Origin: Burkholderia puraquae
GTDB lineage: Bacteria > Pseudomonadota > Gammaproteobacteria > Burkholderiales > Burkholderiaceae
DNA length: 64,000 nucleotides
Assembly (NCBI RefSeq): GCF_002099195.1
Contig: NZ_NBYX01000019.1
Location: forward strand, 82,139-146,138
Direction of reading: 5' to 3'
Below, piece by piece: positions 17,010 through 24,857 of the stretch; positions within the stretch are counted from its first letter, which is position 1, and each line of letters begins with the position of its first letter. The position numbers were made by a program, and so were the translations under genes. A model generated the notes under the pieces. The model was not told the origin of the DNA. It ran no database searches and worked only from the letters and a program-made list of their open reading frames with translations.

Positions 17010-18146
17010 TCAATACATCGAATGCTTGTTCTCTTCGAGCACTTCGCGCGTGACCTTGCCGCGCATCACGCGATACACCCAGCTCGTGTAGAGCAGGACG
17101 ATCGGCAGGAACACGATCACCGCGAACAGCATCACCTGCAGCGTCATGTGGCTCGACGTCGAATCCCACACGGTCAGGCTGCTGCGCGGGTCGAGCGACG
17201 ACGGCATGATGAACGGGAACATCGAGAAGCCGGCGGTCAGGATCACGCCGGCGATCATCAGGCCGGTGCAGAAGAATGCCGTCTTTTCCTGCTTCGAGCC
17301 GGCGAGCAGCAGCGCGAACAGGCCGCCCGCGATCCCGACGACGGGCGCCGCGATCATCCACGGGAATTCGCCGTAGTTCGCGAGCCACAGGCCCGAGCCC
17401 GCGGCGACGTCCTTGAGCAGCGGGTTCGCGACGGTGTCGGTCGGCGCGGCGTGCGTGATGTGGAAGCCGCCGATGGTCGACGCGATCAGCACGCCGGCCA
17501 GCACGAACAGCACGACCGCGAGGAACGACGACACGCGCAGCGCGACCGACGCGCGGCGTGCGATCACGCCCTCCGTCTTCATCTTGATGAAGGCCGCACC
17601 GTGCGCGACGAGCATCGTGAGGCTGACGAGCCCGCACAGCAGCGCGAACGGGTTCAGCAGCGCCCAGAAGCTGCCGTAGTAGGTCACGCGCAGGTCGCTG
17701 TCGAACTTGAACGGCACGCCTTGCAGCAGGTTGCCGAACGCCACGCCGAACACGAGCGCCGGCACGAAGCCGCCGACGAACAGGCCCCAGTCCCAGCCTG
17801 CGCGCCAGCGCGGGTCGGGCCGCTTGCTGCGGTAGTCGAAGCCCACCGGCCGGAAGAACAACGCGAACAGCACGAGCAGCATCGCGAAGTAGAAGCCGGA
17901 GAACGACGCCGCGTACACGAGCGGCCAGGCCGCGAACATCGCGCCGCCGGCCGTGATCAGCCACACCTGGTTGCCTTCCCACGTCGCACCGACGGTGTTG
18001 ACGATGATGCGGCGCTCCTCGTCGGTCTTGCCGAGGAACGGCAGCAGCGCGGTCGCGCCCATGTCGAAGCCGTCGGTGACGGCGAAGCCGATCAGCAGCA
18101 CGCCGACGAGCAGCCACCAGATCAGCTTGAGAGTTGCATAGTCCAT
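17010..18146 (-). CDS. cydB: Cytochrome bd ubiquinol oxidase subunit II
   Basis: The 378-residue integral membrane protein has the CydB start MDYATLKLIWWLLVGVLLIGFAVTDGFDMG and about eight to nine hydrophobic helices. Family signatures seen include DGFDMGATALLPFLG and TVGATWEGNQVWLI. CydB is the partner of CydA in the quinol oxidase that reduces oxygen at low tension and contributes to stress tolerance. It lies 31 bases after cydA, with AAGGAA before the ATG. Confidence 0.96.
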   Translation of the reverse strand: MDYATLKLIWWLLVGVLLIGFAVTDGFDMGATALLPFLGKTDEERRIIVNTVGATWEGNQVWLITAGGAMFAAWPLVYAASFSGFYFAMLLVLFALFFRPVGFDYRSKRPDPRWRAGWDWGLFVGGFVPALVFGVAFGNLLQGVPFKFDSDLRVTYYGSFWALLNPFALLCGLVSLTMLVAHGAAFIKMKTEGVIARRASVALRVSSFLAVVLFVLAGVLIASTIGGFHITHAAPTDTVANPLLKDVAAGSGLWLANYGEFPWMIAAPVVGIAGGLFALLLAGSKQEKTAFFCTGLMIAGVILTAGFSMFPFIMPSSLDPRSSLTVWDSTSSHMTLQVMLFAVIVFLPIVLLYTSWVYRVMRGKVTREVLEENKHSMY

Positions 18147-18177
18147 AGCGATTCCTTGTTCCGTTTCAGGTGCGTGC

Positions 18178-19758
18178 TCACGCCGTGGCGCGCTCGCTGG
18201 CGGCCGCGACTTCGTGGTGATAGCGGCCGGTATGCAGCGACGACGGGCCGAGGCGCGCGTACTTGAACATCAGCTTGATCTCGATGACGAACAGCGCGGT
18301 GTAGAACAGGATGAAGCCCGCGAGACTCAGGTACAGGTCGCTCGGCTGCAGGCTCGACGCGGACAGGTGCGTCGGCAGCACGCCGGCGATCGTCCACGGC
18401 TGGCGGCCGAGCTCGGCGACGATCCAGCCGAATTCGATCGCGATCCACGGCAGCGGGATCGCCCATACCGCATAGCGGAGGAACCAGCGGCGGTTGTCCT
18501 GCAGCAGTTCGCGGCGCGCGCAGAACCAGAATGCGGCAATGAACGTCGCGACGAACAGGATGCCGAGGGCCACCATGATCCGGAACGAGAAGAACACGGG
18601 CGCGACCGGCGGGATCGTCTTCTTCGCGGCAGCCTTGATCTGCTCGGGTGTCGCATCGACCACGTTCGGCGTGAACTGCTTGAGCATCAGCCCGTAGCCG
18701 AGATACTGCTTGTGCTGGTCGAACAGTGCGCGGGTTGCATCGCTCGTGTCGCCCTGCTTGATCTTCTGCAGCGCGCCGTACGCGATCATCCCGCTCTGGA
18801 TGTGCTCCTCGCTGCGCTTCGCGAGATCGCGCAGGCCGATCACCGGTTCGTCGATCGAGCGCGTCGCGATCAGGCCGAGCGCATACGGGATCTTGATCGC
18901 GTAGTCGGTGCGTTGTTCTTCCTGGTTCGGAATGCCGATCAGCGTGAACGATGCGGGCGCCGGCTGCGTTTCCCATTCGGATTCGATCGCGGCGAGCTTC
19001 ATCTTCTGCACTTCACCGGTCGTGTAACCCGATTCGTCGCCGAGCACGATCACGCAGAGCGTCGCCGCGAGGCCGAAGCCGGCCGCGACCGCGAACGAGC
19101 GCAGTGCGAAGTCGACGTCGCGCTTCTTCAGCAGGTACCACGACGACACGCCGAGCACGAACATCGCCGCCGACACGTAGCCGGCCGACACCGTGTGCAC
19201 GAACTTCACCTGGGCGACCGGGTTGAACAGCACGTCGAACAGGCTCGTCATCTCCATGCGCATCGTCTGGTAGTTGAACTCGGCGCCGACCGGGTTGTTC
19301 ATCCAGCCGTTCGCGACGAGGATCCACAGCGCGGACAGGTTCGAGCCCAGCGCGACGAGGAACGTGACCATCAGGTGCTTGACCTTCGACAGGCGGTTCC
19401 AGCCGAAGAAGAACAGGCCGACGAACGTCGATTCGAGGAAGAACGCCATCAGGCCTTCGACCGCGAGCGGCACGCCGAAGATGTCGCCGACATAGTGCGA
19501 GTAGTACGACCAGTTCGTGCCGAACTGGAATTCAAGCGTGATGCCGGTCGTCACGCCCATCGCGAAGTTGATCCCGAACAGCTTGCCCCAGAACTGGGTC
19601 ATGTCCTTGTAGACCTGTTTGCCGGTCATCACGTAGACGGCTTCCATGATGACGAGCAGCCAGGACAGGCCGAGCGTCAGCGGCACGAACAGGAAGTGGT
19701 AGAGCGCCGTGATGCCGAACTGCAGACGCGACAGATCGACGACTTCGCTACTTATCAT
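18178..19758 (-). CDS. cydA: Cytochrome bd ubiquinol oxidase subunit I
   Basis: The 526-residue protein is the haem-carrying subunit. His21 in LYHFLFVPLTLGLSW is the axial-ligand histidine expected near the N-terminus. The quinol-site signature GRQPW occurs in AELGRQPWTI near residue 443, and a long hydrophilic Q-loop lies before it. The start is ATG 19758, with GGGAG upstream; the longest frame begins 54 bases further up in non-conserved sequence. The ATG sits inside the last codons of cydP, so the genes overlap by 11 bases and are probably coupled. It oxidises ubiquinol and reduces oxygen in the inner membrane. Confidence 0.96.
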   Translation of the reverse strand: MISSEVVDLSRLQFGITALYHFLFVPLTLGLSWLLVIMEAVYVMTGKQVYKDMTQFWGKLFGINFAMGVTTGITLEFQFGTNWSYYSHYVGDIFGVPLAVEGLMAFFLESTFVGLFFFGWNRLSKVKHLMVTFLVALGSNLSALWILVANGWMNNPVGAEFNYQTMRMEMTSLFDVLFNPVAQVKFVHTVSAGYVSAAMFVLGVSSWYLLKKRDVDFALRSFAVAAGFGLAATLCVIVLGDESGYTTGEVQKMKLAAIESEWETQPAPASFTLIGIPNQEEQRTDYAIKIPYALGLIATRSIDEPVIGLRDLAKRSEEHIQSGMIAYGALQKIKQGDTSDATRALFDQHKQYLGYGLMLKQFTPNVVDATPEQIKAAAKKTIPPVAPVFFSFRIMVALGILFVATFIAAFWFCARRELLQDNRRWFLRYAVWAIPLPWIAIEFGWIVAELGRQPWTIAGVLPTHLSASSLQPSDLYLSLAGFILFYTALFVIEIKLMFKYARLGPSSLHTGRYHHEVAAASERATA

Positions 19759-20026
19759 GGTGGTCTCCCTCGGTGGGTGCAGGTGCCGGCACCGAGAGCA
19801 GCTTCTCGGCAACGGCGGCAGGCGGCAACGACATGTGCTCGGCCTGCGGATGATTGAAGAATGCGTATTTGAGCGACATCAGGAGGATCAGCTTGACGAT
19901 CAGCACCAGGGTGATGTCGCGGGCGAGGGTCGGGCCGCGTGCCCACGCGGCGATGCGCGCGCGCCAGCCGATCGTACCGGCCGGCCGCGGGGGAGGCGGC
20001 GCAGGCTCTTTATTGATCGAGATCAA
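19748..20026 (-). CDS. cydP: Cytochrome oxidase putative small subunit CydP
   Basis: The 92-residue protein has a Pro-rich N-terminus (APPPPRPAG), one transmembrane helix (DITLVLIVKLILLMSLKYAF, about 37-56) and a cytoplasmic or periplasmic tail ending in GDHHDK. It matches the small CydP proteins that precede cydA in beta-proteobacteria. It overlaps the cydA start by 11 bases. The only plausible start in frame is TTG 20026, without a strong ribosome site, and that codon is part of a perfect FNR-type palindrome. Its molecular role is unknown; an assembly or stabilising function is inferred from position. Confidence 0.8.
   Translation of the reverse strand: MISINKEPAPPPPRPAGTIGWRARIAAWARGPTLARDITLVLIVKLILLMSLKYAFFNHPQAEHMSLPPAAVAEKLLSVPAPAPTEGDHHDK
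20013..20026. promoter_or_regulatory. FNR/Anr-type box at the start of cydP
   Basis: TTGATCGAGATCAA is a perfect TTGAT-N4-ATCAA palindrome, the consensus for FNR/Anr oxygen-sensing activators. It coincides with the first codons of cydP, so it is too far downstream to be a classical -41.5 activator site for that start. It may be a repressor site, or transcription may begin elsewhere. Confidence 0.6.
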
Positions 20027-20045
20027 GGCGATTATCCTGAATCGA

Positions 20046-20081
20046 TTTAGGTCGGATTTGGGGCGACTTTACGTCGGATTT
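20046..20081. repeat. 22-bp-period direct repeat in the cyd promoter region
   Basis: TTTAGGTCGGATTT and TTTACGTCGGATTT differ at one base and are two helical turns apart, so a protein could bind both copies on one face of the DNA. They lie 20 to 55 bases upstream of the cydP start. The binding protein is unknown; a redox response regulator is only a guess. Confidence 0.6.
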
Positions 20082-20198
20082 ATGACGGCCGTGAAGCTGT
20101 TTTAATCCTTTTGCGCCTGACATGCCAATTTTAAAAGGACGGCTTTCCAATGCCGAGTGCTGCGCTGCGGCAGACCGTCGCGAAACACGGTCTGAAAC

Positions 20199-20212
20199 TT
20201 GAGGCAGATCAA
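20199..20212. promoter_or_regulatory. Second FNR/Anr-like site upstream of cyd
   Basis: TTGAGGCAGATCAA deviates from TTGAT-N4-ATCAA at one base. Its centre is 186 bases upstream of the perfect box, and it could serve as the activator site for a promoter giving a long cydP leader. Confidence 0.45.
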
Positions 20213-20331
20213 GGTTACGCGGAAGGGGCCCGCAAACGGCCTATTACCTGACGAATCGGGTCAATTAATCCGCACGGAAGCGAGTGAAGAAACGAGCGGA
20301 GAAACGAATGAAAAGCAGGAGAAAATGCGGG

Positions 20332-20365
20332 CGAAAAAAAACCGCTGCCGGTTAGGCAGCGGTTT
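20332..20365 (-). terminator. Terminator of rpoH
   Basis: On the minus strand an 11-bp perfect stem (20339-20349 with 20355-20365) precedes a run of T. It lies 28 bases after the rpoH stop codon and isolates rpoH from the cyd operon. Confidence 0.9.
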
Positions 20366-20392
20366 CGATGAGGCGCTCTAAATCGCCGGGAT

Positions 20393-21328
<936 letters not shown>

Positions 21329-21390
21329 TAAAAAACTCCTTTGGAATCAGGGACAAACCCCCGGTCTCGGATGAGATTCCGTGGGCCATC

Positions 21391-21417
21391 TTAGCACTCC
21401 CGCAATCCGAGTGCTAA
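21391..21417. promoter_or_regulatory. CIRCE element (HrcA operator) upstream of rpoH
   Basis: TTAGCACTC (21391-21399), nine bases, and GAGTGCTAA (21409-21417) form the exact CIRCE inverted repeat. CIRCE is the binding site of the heat-shock repressor HrcA. Its place 63 bases from the rpoH start fits promoter occlusion. A second, unrelated inverted repeat, CTATCGA/TCGATAG, lies at 21458-21481. Confidence 0.93.
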
Positions 21418-21688
21418 TTCCTTAGAGCAAGCGTGGGCATCGGAGTTCCCGTTTTTTCTATCGAGCTAGTGGAGTCGATAGTCTAATCTGCGACAAGGGG
21501 CGCGAAGCGAAGTTCCGTAAGCCATTGTTTCTGATGGTAATCGGTAGACGATTTCAATTTTTGTCGTTTTGGAAGGAAGCCATTTCGCTTTGTGATGCCG
21601 ATCCGAAAAGTCCTTTACCATACCATTCAGTTCGCTCGAGCCGGACGAAGCGGCCGGCTCCATTCAACCCACAAAGTTGGAGTGTCAG
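21418..21688. other. Divergent promoter region between rpoH and pagL
   Basis: Together with 21329-21417 this forms a 360-base divergent intergenic region. It is AT-rich, contains the inverted repeat CTATCGA (21458-21464) / TCGATAG (21475-21481) next to a T run, and no gene. The promoters of both flanking genes should lie here; I could not single out convincing -35/-10 pairs. Confidence 0.5.
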
Positions 21689-22258
21689 ATGAACAATAAG
21701 AAGAATCGCCGGCCCCGCAGCCGGCTTGCGCTGCACGCGATGCTGGCAGCGTCCCTTCTGGGCGGATCGGGTGCGGCATGTGCGGATCGATGGGGGATTC
21801 AGGCAGGCGGCGGTTTTTCGGATCGCCACGGCGTCGACAAGGCCGATCTCGGCGTGGTGTGGGATCCGGGCTGGAACTGGTGGGAAATCGGCGGCTGGCA
21901 CTTCGCGTTCGTCGTGGAAGGGCACGCCGGCTACTGGCACACGGGCGGCAACGTCCACGGCAACATCGGCGAATTCGGCGTGACGCCGATGTTCCGCTTC
22001 ATCAAGAGCGCCGGGGAGATCCGCCCGTTCATCGAGGCCGGCGGCGGCGTGCGGCTGCTGACGCACCCGACGATTTCGGATCGTTTCTCGATGGGGACCG
22101 CGTTCCAGTTCGCACCGACTGCGGGGGTGGGCGTGCAGTTCGGCCAACGGCAACAGTATCAGGTCGGCTACCGTTTTGAACATGTGTCTAACGCGGGTAT
22201 CAAAGAGCCGAATCCTGGTATAAATTTCCACCAGTTCTACTTGCAGTACAACTTCTGA
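21689..22258 (+). CDS. pagL: PagL-type lipid A 3-O-deacylase, outer membrane
   Basis: The 189-residue protein has a basic N-terminus and signal peptide (RLALHAMLAASLLGGSGAA, cleavage probably near ACA). The rest is a small beta-barrel of alternating strands ending in an aromatic residue (FYLQYNF), as outer-membrane barrels do. The catalytic His165 and Ser167 of PagL are visible in FEHVSNAGI. The third catalytic residue, Glu in the Pseudomonas enzyme, aligns with Asn179 here. PagL removes the 3-O-acyl chain of lipid A. ATG 21689 follows GGAG; an upstream TTG at 21677 is less likely. Divergent from rpoH. Confidence 0.87.
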   Translation: MNNKKNRRPRSRLALHAMLAASLLGGSGAACADRWGIQAGGGFSDRHGVDKADLGVVWDPGWNWWEIGGWHFAFVVEGHAGYWHTGGNVHGNIGEFGVTPMFRFIKSAGEIRPFIEAGGGVRLLTHPTISDRFSMGTAFQFAPTAGVGVQFGQRQQYQVGYRFEHVSNAGIKEPNPGINFHQFYLQYNF

Positions 22259-22303
22259 TCCGCACGCCCGCGCACGGCGTGCGCGTTGCCGAGGAGTCAG
22301 GCG

Positions 22304-22687
22304 ATGGCGAAGGTGGTCGATGCGATCCGCGCGCTCGAGCGCGATCGGTTCCGGGCGATGGTGGACGGGGACGGCGAGGCGCTCGACGCGCTTTTGTCGG
22401 ACAAGGTGTTCTTCGTGCACACCAACGGCAAACGCGAAACCAAGCAGCAGTTCATCGACGCCATCGTCGCCGGCCGCCGCCGCTATCGCCAGATCGAAAT
22501 CCAGTCACAGGACGTACTGCCCGTCGGCGATGAAACCTGTGTCGTCACCGGGCGCGCGTTGATCGAGATGGAAACGAACAACGGCGGCCTGGTCTTCCCG
22601 ATTGCGTATACCTCCGTCCACACGCACGACCAGGGCCGCTGGAGCCTGTTCGCGTGGCAGGCGACGCGGTGCGCGACCGAGACATGA
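22304..22687 (+). CDS. NTF2-fold (DUF4440/SnoaL-like) protein of unknown function
   Basis: The 127-residue protein has the helix-then-curved-sheet pattern of the NTF2 superfamily, with the typical DGDGEALDALLSDKVFFVHTNG segment (about 21-42) and a C-terminal WSLFAWQATR strand. Some members are enzymes, others bind small ligands; nothing here decides. ATG 22304 follows GAGGAG by 7 bases; the frame extends upstream to a TTG at 22286 that lies before this ribosome site. It lies 45 bases after pagL and ahead of a terminator, so the two may be co-transcribed. Confidence 0.8.
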   Translation: MAKVVDAIRALERDRFRAMVDGDGEALDALLSDKVFFVHTNGKRETKQQFIDAIVAGRRRYRQIEIQSQDVLPVGDETCVVTGRALIEMETNNGGLVFPIAYTSVHTHDQGRWSLFAWQATRCATET

Positions 22688-22720
22688 GCGCGCGTGGCGC
22701 TCGTTTTCATGTCCCGACCG

Positions 22721-22744
22721 AAGCGGCCTTCTGGGCCGCTTTTT
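22721..22744 (+). terminator. Rho-independent terminator after the NTF2-fold gene
   Basis: AAGCGGCC (22721-22728), a 5-base loop and GGCCGCTT (22734-22741) run into TTTT. It terminates the pagL-side transcript. The arms could also serve leuA from the other strand, but the A tract there is short. Confidence 0.85.
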
Positions 22745-22830
22745 GCTGCCTCGTGCGGCGCGGATCGCGCGGCGCACGGGCGGTCACGCCCCGCTCGCTG
22801 ACGTTTGAACCCTGAAACAGAACCGGGCGG

Positions 22831-24477
22831 TCAGGCCGCCGCGCGGCGATCCGTGCAGTGCCAGGCCGAGCGGTTGATCGCGCTGACGACCGCATCGAGC
22901 GCGGCGCTCGCCGCATCGGCGTGCAGGCCGACGCCGTGCCGCAGCGGTGCATCGCCGACCCGGCAACCGACCGATACCGCGATCCGTCCGTCCGTCGTGC
23001 GCGTGTGTTCGCACGACGCGATGTCGATCGCGGCGCCGGCTGCTGCCGCGAATGCTGCGGCCAAATGCCGCGCGGCTTCGTCGGGTGTCGTGTCCGTCGC
23101 GGGCGCCGCCGCGATCTCGCGGTTTTGCCACCGCGCGCCGTTGCCGTGACGCGCGGCCGGCCCGTCGGTGTCGAAGAATTCTCGCGCGAACAGTGCGCAG
23201 ATCGCGTCGCCCGTCACTTCCTCGCCGGATGCGTCGGCGAGCGTCTGCACCGCGTGGCTGAATTCGATCTGCACGCGGCGCGTCGGCGTGAAACCCATCC
23301 CGCGTTCGAGCAGGAACGTCGCGCCGCCCTTGCCGGACTGGCTGTTCACGCGAATCACCGCGTCATAGCTGCGGCCGAGGTCGGCTGGGTCGATCGGCAG
23401 GTACGGTACTTCCCAGGCCGCGTCGGCGCGCTGCTGCGCGAAGCCCTTGCGGATCGCGTCCTGGTGCGAGCCCGAGAACGCGGTGAACACGAGGTCGCCT
23501 GCGTACGGATGGCGCGGATGCACGGGAATCTGATTGCAGCGCTCGACGACGCGGCGCACGGCGTCGATGTCGGAGAAATCGAGGCCCGGATCGATGCCCT
23601 GCGTGTAGAGATTCAGCGCGAGCGTGACGAGATCGACGTTGCCGGTGCGCTCGCCGTTGCCGAACAGGCAGCCTTCGATGCGGTCGGCGCCCGCGAGCAG
23701 CGCGAGTTCGGCCGCCGCGACCGCGGTGCCGCGGTCGTTGTGCGGATGCACGGACAGCACGATGCTGTCGCGATACGCGAGGTTGCGGTCCATCCATTCG
23801 ATCTGGTCGGCGAACACGTTCGGGCCCGCGGCTTCGACGGTGGCCGGCAGGTTGACGATCATCTTGTGGTCGCGGGTCGGGCGCCAGGTCTGCGCGACCG
23901 CGTCGCAGATCTCGCGCGCGAACGTCAGCTCGGTCATGCTGAAGGTTTCCGGCGAGTACTGGAAGGTCCACTGCGTGTCGGGGCGCGCGGCGGCGTGTTC
24001 CTTGATGAGGCGCGTGCCGTCGATCGCGAGCGCCTTCACGTCGGCCTTCGACATCCCGAACACGATGCGGCGGAACGACGGGCACACCGCGTTGTACAGG
24101 TGCACGATCGCGCGCGGCACGCCGTCGAGCGCATCGAACGTGCGTGCGATCAGGTCTTCGCGTGCCTGCACGAGCACTTCGATCGTCACGTCGTCGGGAA
24201 TCCGCTTGTCGTCGATCAGCTTGCGGACGAAATCGAAGTCGGTTTGCGACGCCGACGGAAAACCGACTTCGATCTCCTTGAACCCGATCGCGACCAGCAT
24301 TTCGAAGAACTCGAGCTTCTGCTCGATGCTCATCGGCTCGATCAGCGACTGGTTGCCGTCGCGCAGGTCGGTGCTCATCCAGACGGGCGCGCGCTCGATG
24401 GTGCGCGACGGCCATTTGCGGCCATTGAGGCGGACGGGCTCGAACGGACGGTACTTGTCTTGCGGATTGCGCTGCAT
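22831..24477 (-). CDS. leuA: 2-isopropylmalate synthase (long form)
   Basis: The 548-residue enzyme makes 2-isopropylmalate from 2-oxoisovalerate and acetyl-CoA, the first step of leucine synthesis. The HMGL-like TIM barrel shows STDLRDGNQSLIEPMS with the metal-binding Asp (about 35-50), GFKEIEVGFPSAS (about 65-77) and the metal-binding histidines in SVHPHNDRG (about 242-250). A C-terminal LeuA dimer domain for leucine feedback (about 420-545) follows. The length and opening PQDKYRPF are those of the longer, type 2 LeuA. ATG 24477 is chosen after GAGG; a frame extending 45 bases upstream lacks support. A leader peptide gene lies upstream. Confidence 0.95.
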   Translation of the reverse strand: MQRNPQDKYRPFEPVRLNGRKWPSRTIERAPVWMSTDLRDGNQSLIEPMSIEQKLEFFEMLVAIGFKEIEVGFPSASQTDFDFVRKLIDDKRIPDDVTIEVLVQAREDLIARTFDALDGVPRAIVHLYNAVCPSFRRIVFGMSKADVKALAIDGTRLIKEHAAARPDTQWTFQYSPETFSMTELTFAREICDAVAQTWRPTRDHKMIVNLPATVEAAGPNVFADQIEWMDRNLAYRDSIVLSVHPHNDRGTAVAAAELALLAGADRIEGCLFGNGERTGNVDLVTLALNLYTQGIDPGLDFSDIDAVRRVVERCNQIPVHPRHPYAGDLVFTAFSGSHQDAIRKGFAQQRADAAWEVPYLPIDPADLGRSYDAVIRVNSQSGKGGATFLLERGMGFTPTRRVQIEFSHAVQTLADASGEEVTGDAICALFAREFFDTDGPAARHGNGARWQNREIAAAPATDTTPDEAARHLAAAFAAAAGAAIDIASCEHTRTTDGRIAVSVGCRVGDAPLRHGVGLHADAASAALDAVVSAINRSAWHCTDRRAAA

Positions 24478-24709
24478 CTTCTGGACCTCGGGTCTCAAGT
24501 CGCGAGCGAAGACGGGCGGCATGGGCGACGGTTGGCGCTGCCTCGCTCCGCGGCACGTAAGCGCGCTGCGGATGCGGATGATCTTCGCGAATCGGCCGAC
24601 GGATAGACGGACGAATGCTGACGACTTCGGGTTGTAAAAACTGCGAGAGGGGTACTGCGAGGAACTGCTGGGAGGGACCGTGCGGACAGCACACGGCGCT
24701 ACGACAGCC
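24478..24709 (-). promoter_or_regulatory. leuA leader region (probable attenuator)
   Basis: These 232 bases separate the leader peptide stop codon from leuA. At the leader-proximal end a 7-bp hairpin (arms 24678-24684 and 24690-24696, loop GACAG on the + strand) abuts the larger hairpin that covers the last leucine codons. A TTTTT run occurs on the minus strand at 24636-24640, but I see no stem ending at it. The exact mode of attenuation, by intrinsic terminator or Rho, is therefore open. I see no other gene. Confidence 0.55.
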
Positions 24710-24726
24710 TTAGGCTAGTCGTAGCG
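24697..24726 (-). promoter_or_regulatory. Leader hairpin covering leucine codons
   Basis: Nine-base perfect arms, CGCTACGAC (24697-24705) and GTCGTAGCG (24718-24726), enclose a further AGCC/GGCT pairing. In the RNA the 5' arm contains the last two CTA codons of the leader peptide, and the stop codon lies at the tip. A ribosome stalled on these codons would prevent the hairpin from forming. Confidence 0.7.
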
Positions 24727-24784
24727 ATAGCGGCCGCGCTAGGCGGCCGGAGGTAATTCGGAGGGTGTTCGGAAAGGAACGCAT
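24710..24784 (-). CDS. leuL: leuA leader peptide (LeuL-like)
   Basis: A 24-residue ORF starts with ATG at 24784 and has five leucine codons. Four of them are CTA, clustered in the last ten codons (CTA-GCG-CGG-CCG-CTA-TCG-CTA-CGA-CTA-GCC-TAA). CTA is a very rare leucine codon in a genome this rich in GC. The last codons fall in the arm of a strong hairpin. This is the architecture of leu attenuators, where shortage of charged tRNA-Leu stalls the ribosome and lets transcription enter leuA. No ribosome site is visible; the predicted promoter puts the transcript start almost at the ATG. Function is inferred from sequence. Confidence 0.75.
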   Translation of the reverse strand: MRSFPNTLRITSGRLARPLSLRLA

Positions 24785-24791
24785 GACGGTA

Positions 24792-24821
24792 ACTCTATGC
24801 CAGGATGCGCCCGCGTGTCAA
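24792..24821 (-). promoter_or_regulatory. Predicted leuA promoter
   Basis: On the minus strand TTGACA (24816-24821), an 18-base spacer and TAGAGT (24792-24797) precede the leader peptide. Read with a 17-base spacer the -10 is ATAGAG. The expected start of transcription is near 24785, one or two bases from the leader ATG. Confidence 0.6.
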
Positions 24822-24857
24822 ATGCGCGGCGCGCGGGGCCGGGTCACGTGCGTGCCG

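Larger units (their letters stand above)
20027..20331. other. cyd upstream region with repeats and second FNR-like site
   Basis: No gene is seen in this stretch of about 305 bases. It holds a direct repeat, TTTAGGTCGGATTT (20046-20059) and TTTACGTCGGATTT (20068-20081), 13 of 14 identical with a 22-base period. It also holds a near-consensus FNR site TTGAGGCAGATCAA (20199-20212). The sequence is AT-rich for this genome, as expected for the promoter region of the cyd operon. Confidence 0.6.

Noticed and set aside
16410..18266. 618-codon + strand frame across the hexosaminidase leader and cydB/cydX
   Set aside because: Antisense to cydX and cydB, which have clear family sequences; the non-antisense part is low complexity.
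24495..24692. 65-codon minus-strand ORF between the leader peptide and leuA
   Set aside because: Arg/Ser-rich, no ribosome site, and the shorter leader at 24710-24784 explains the region better.
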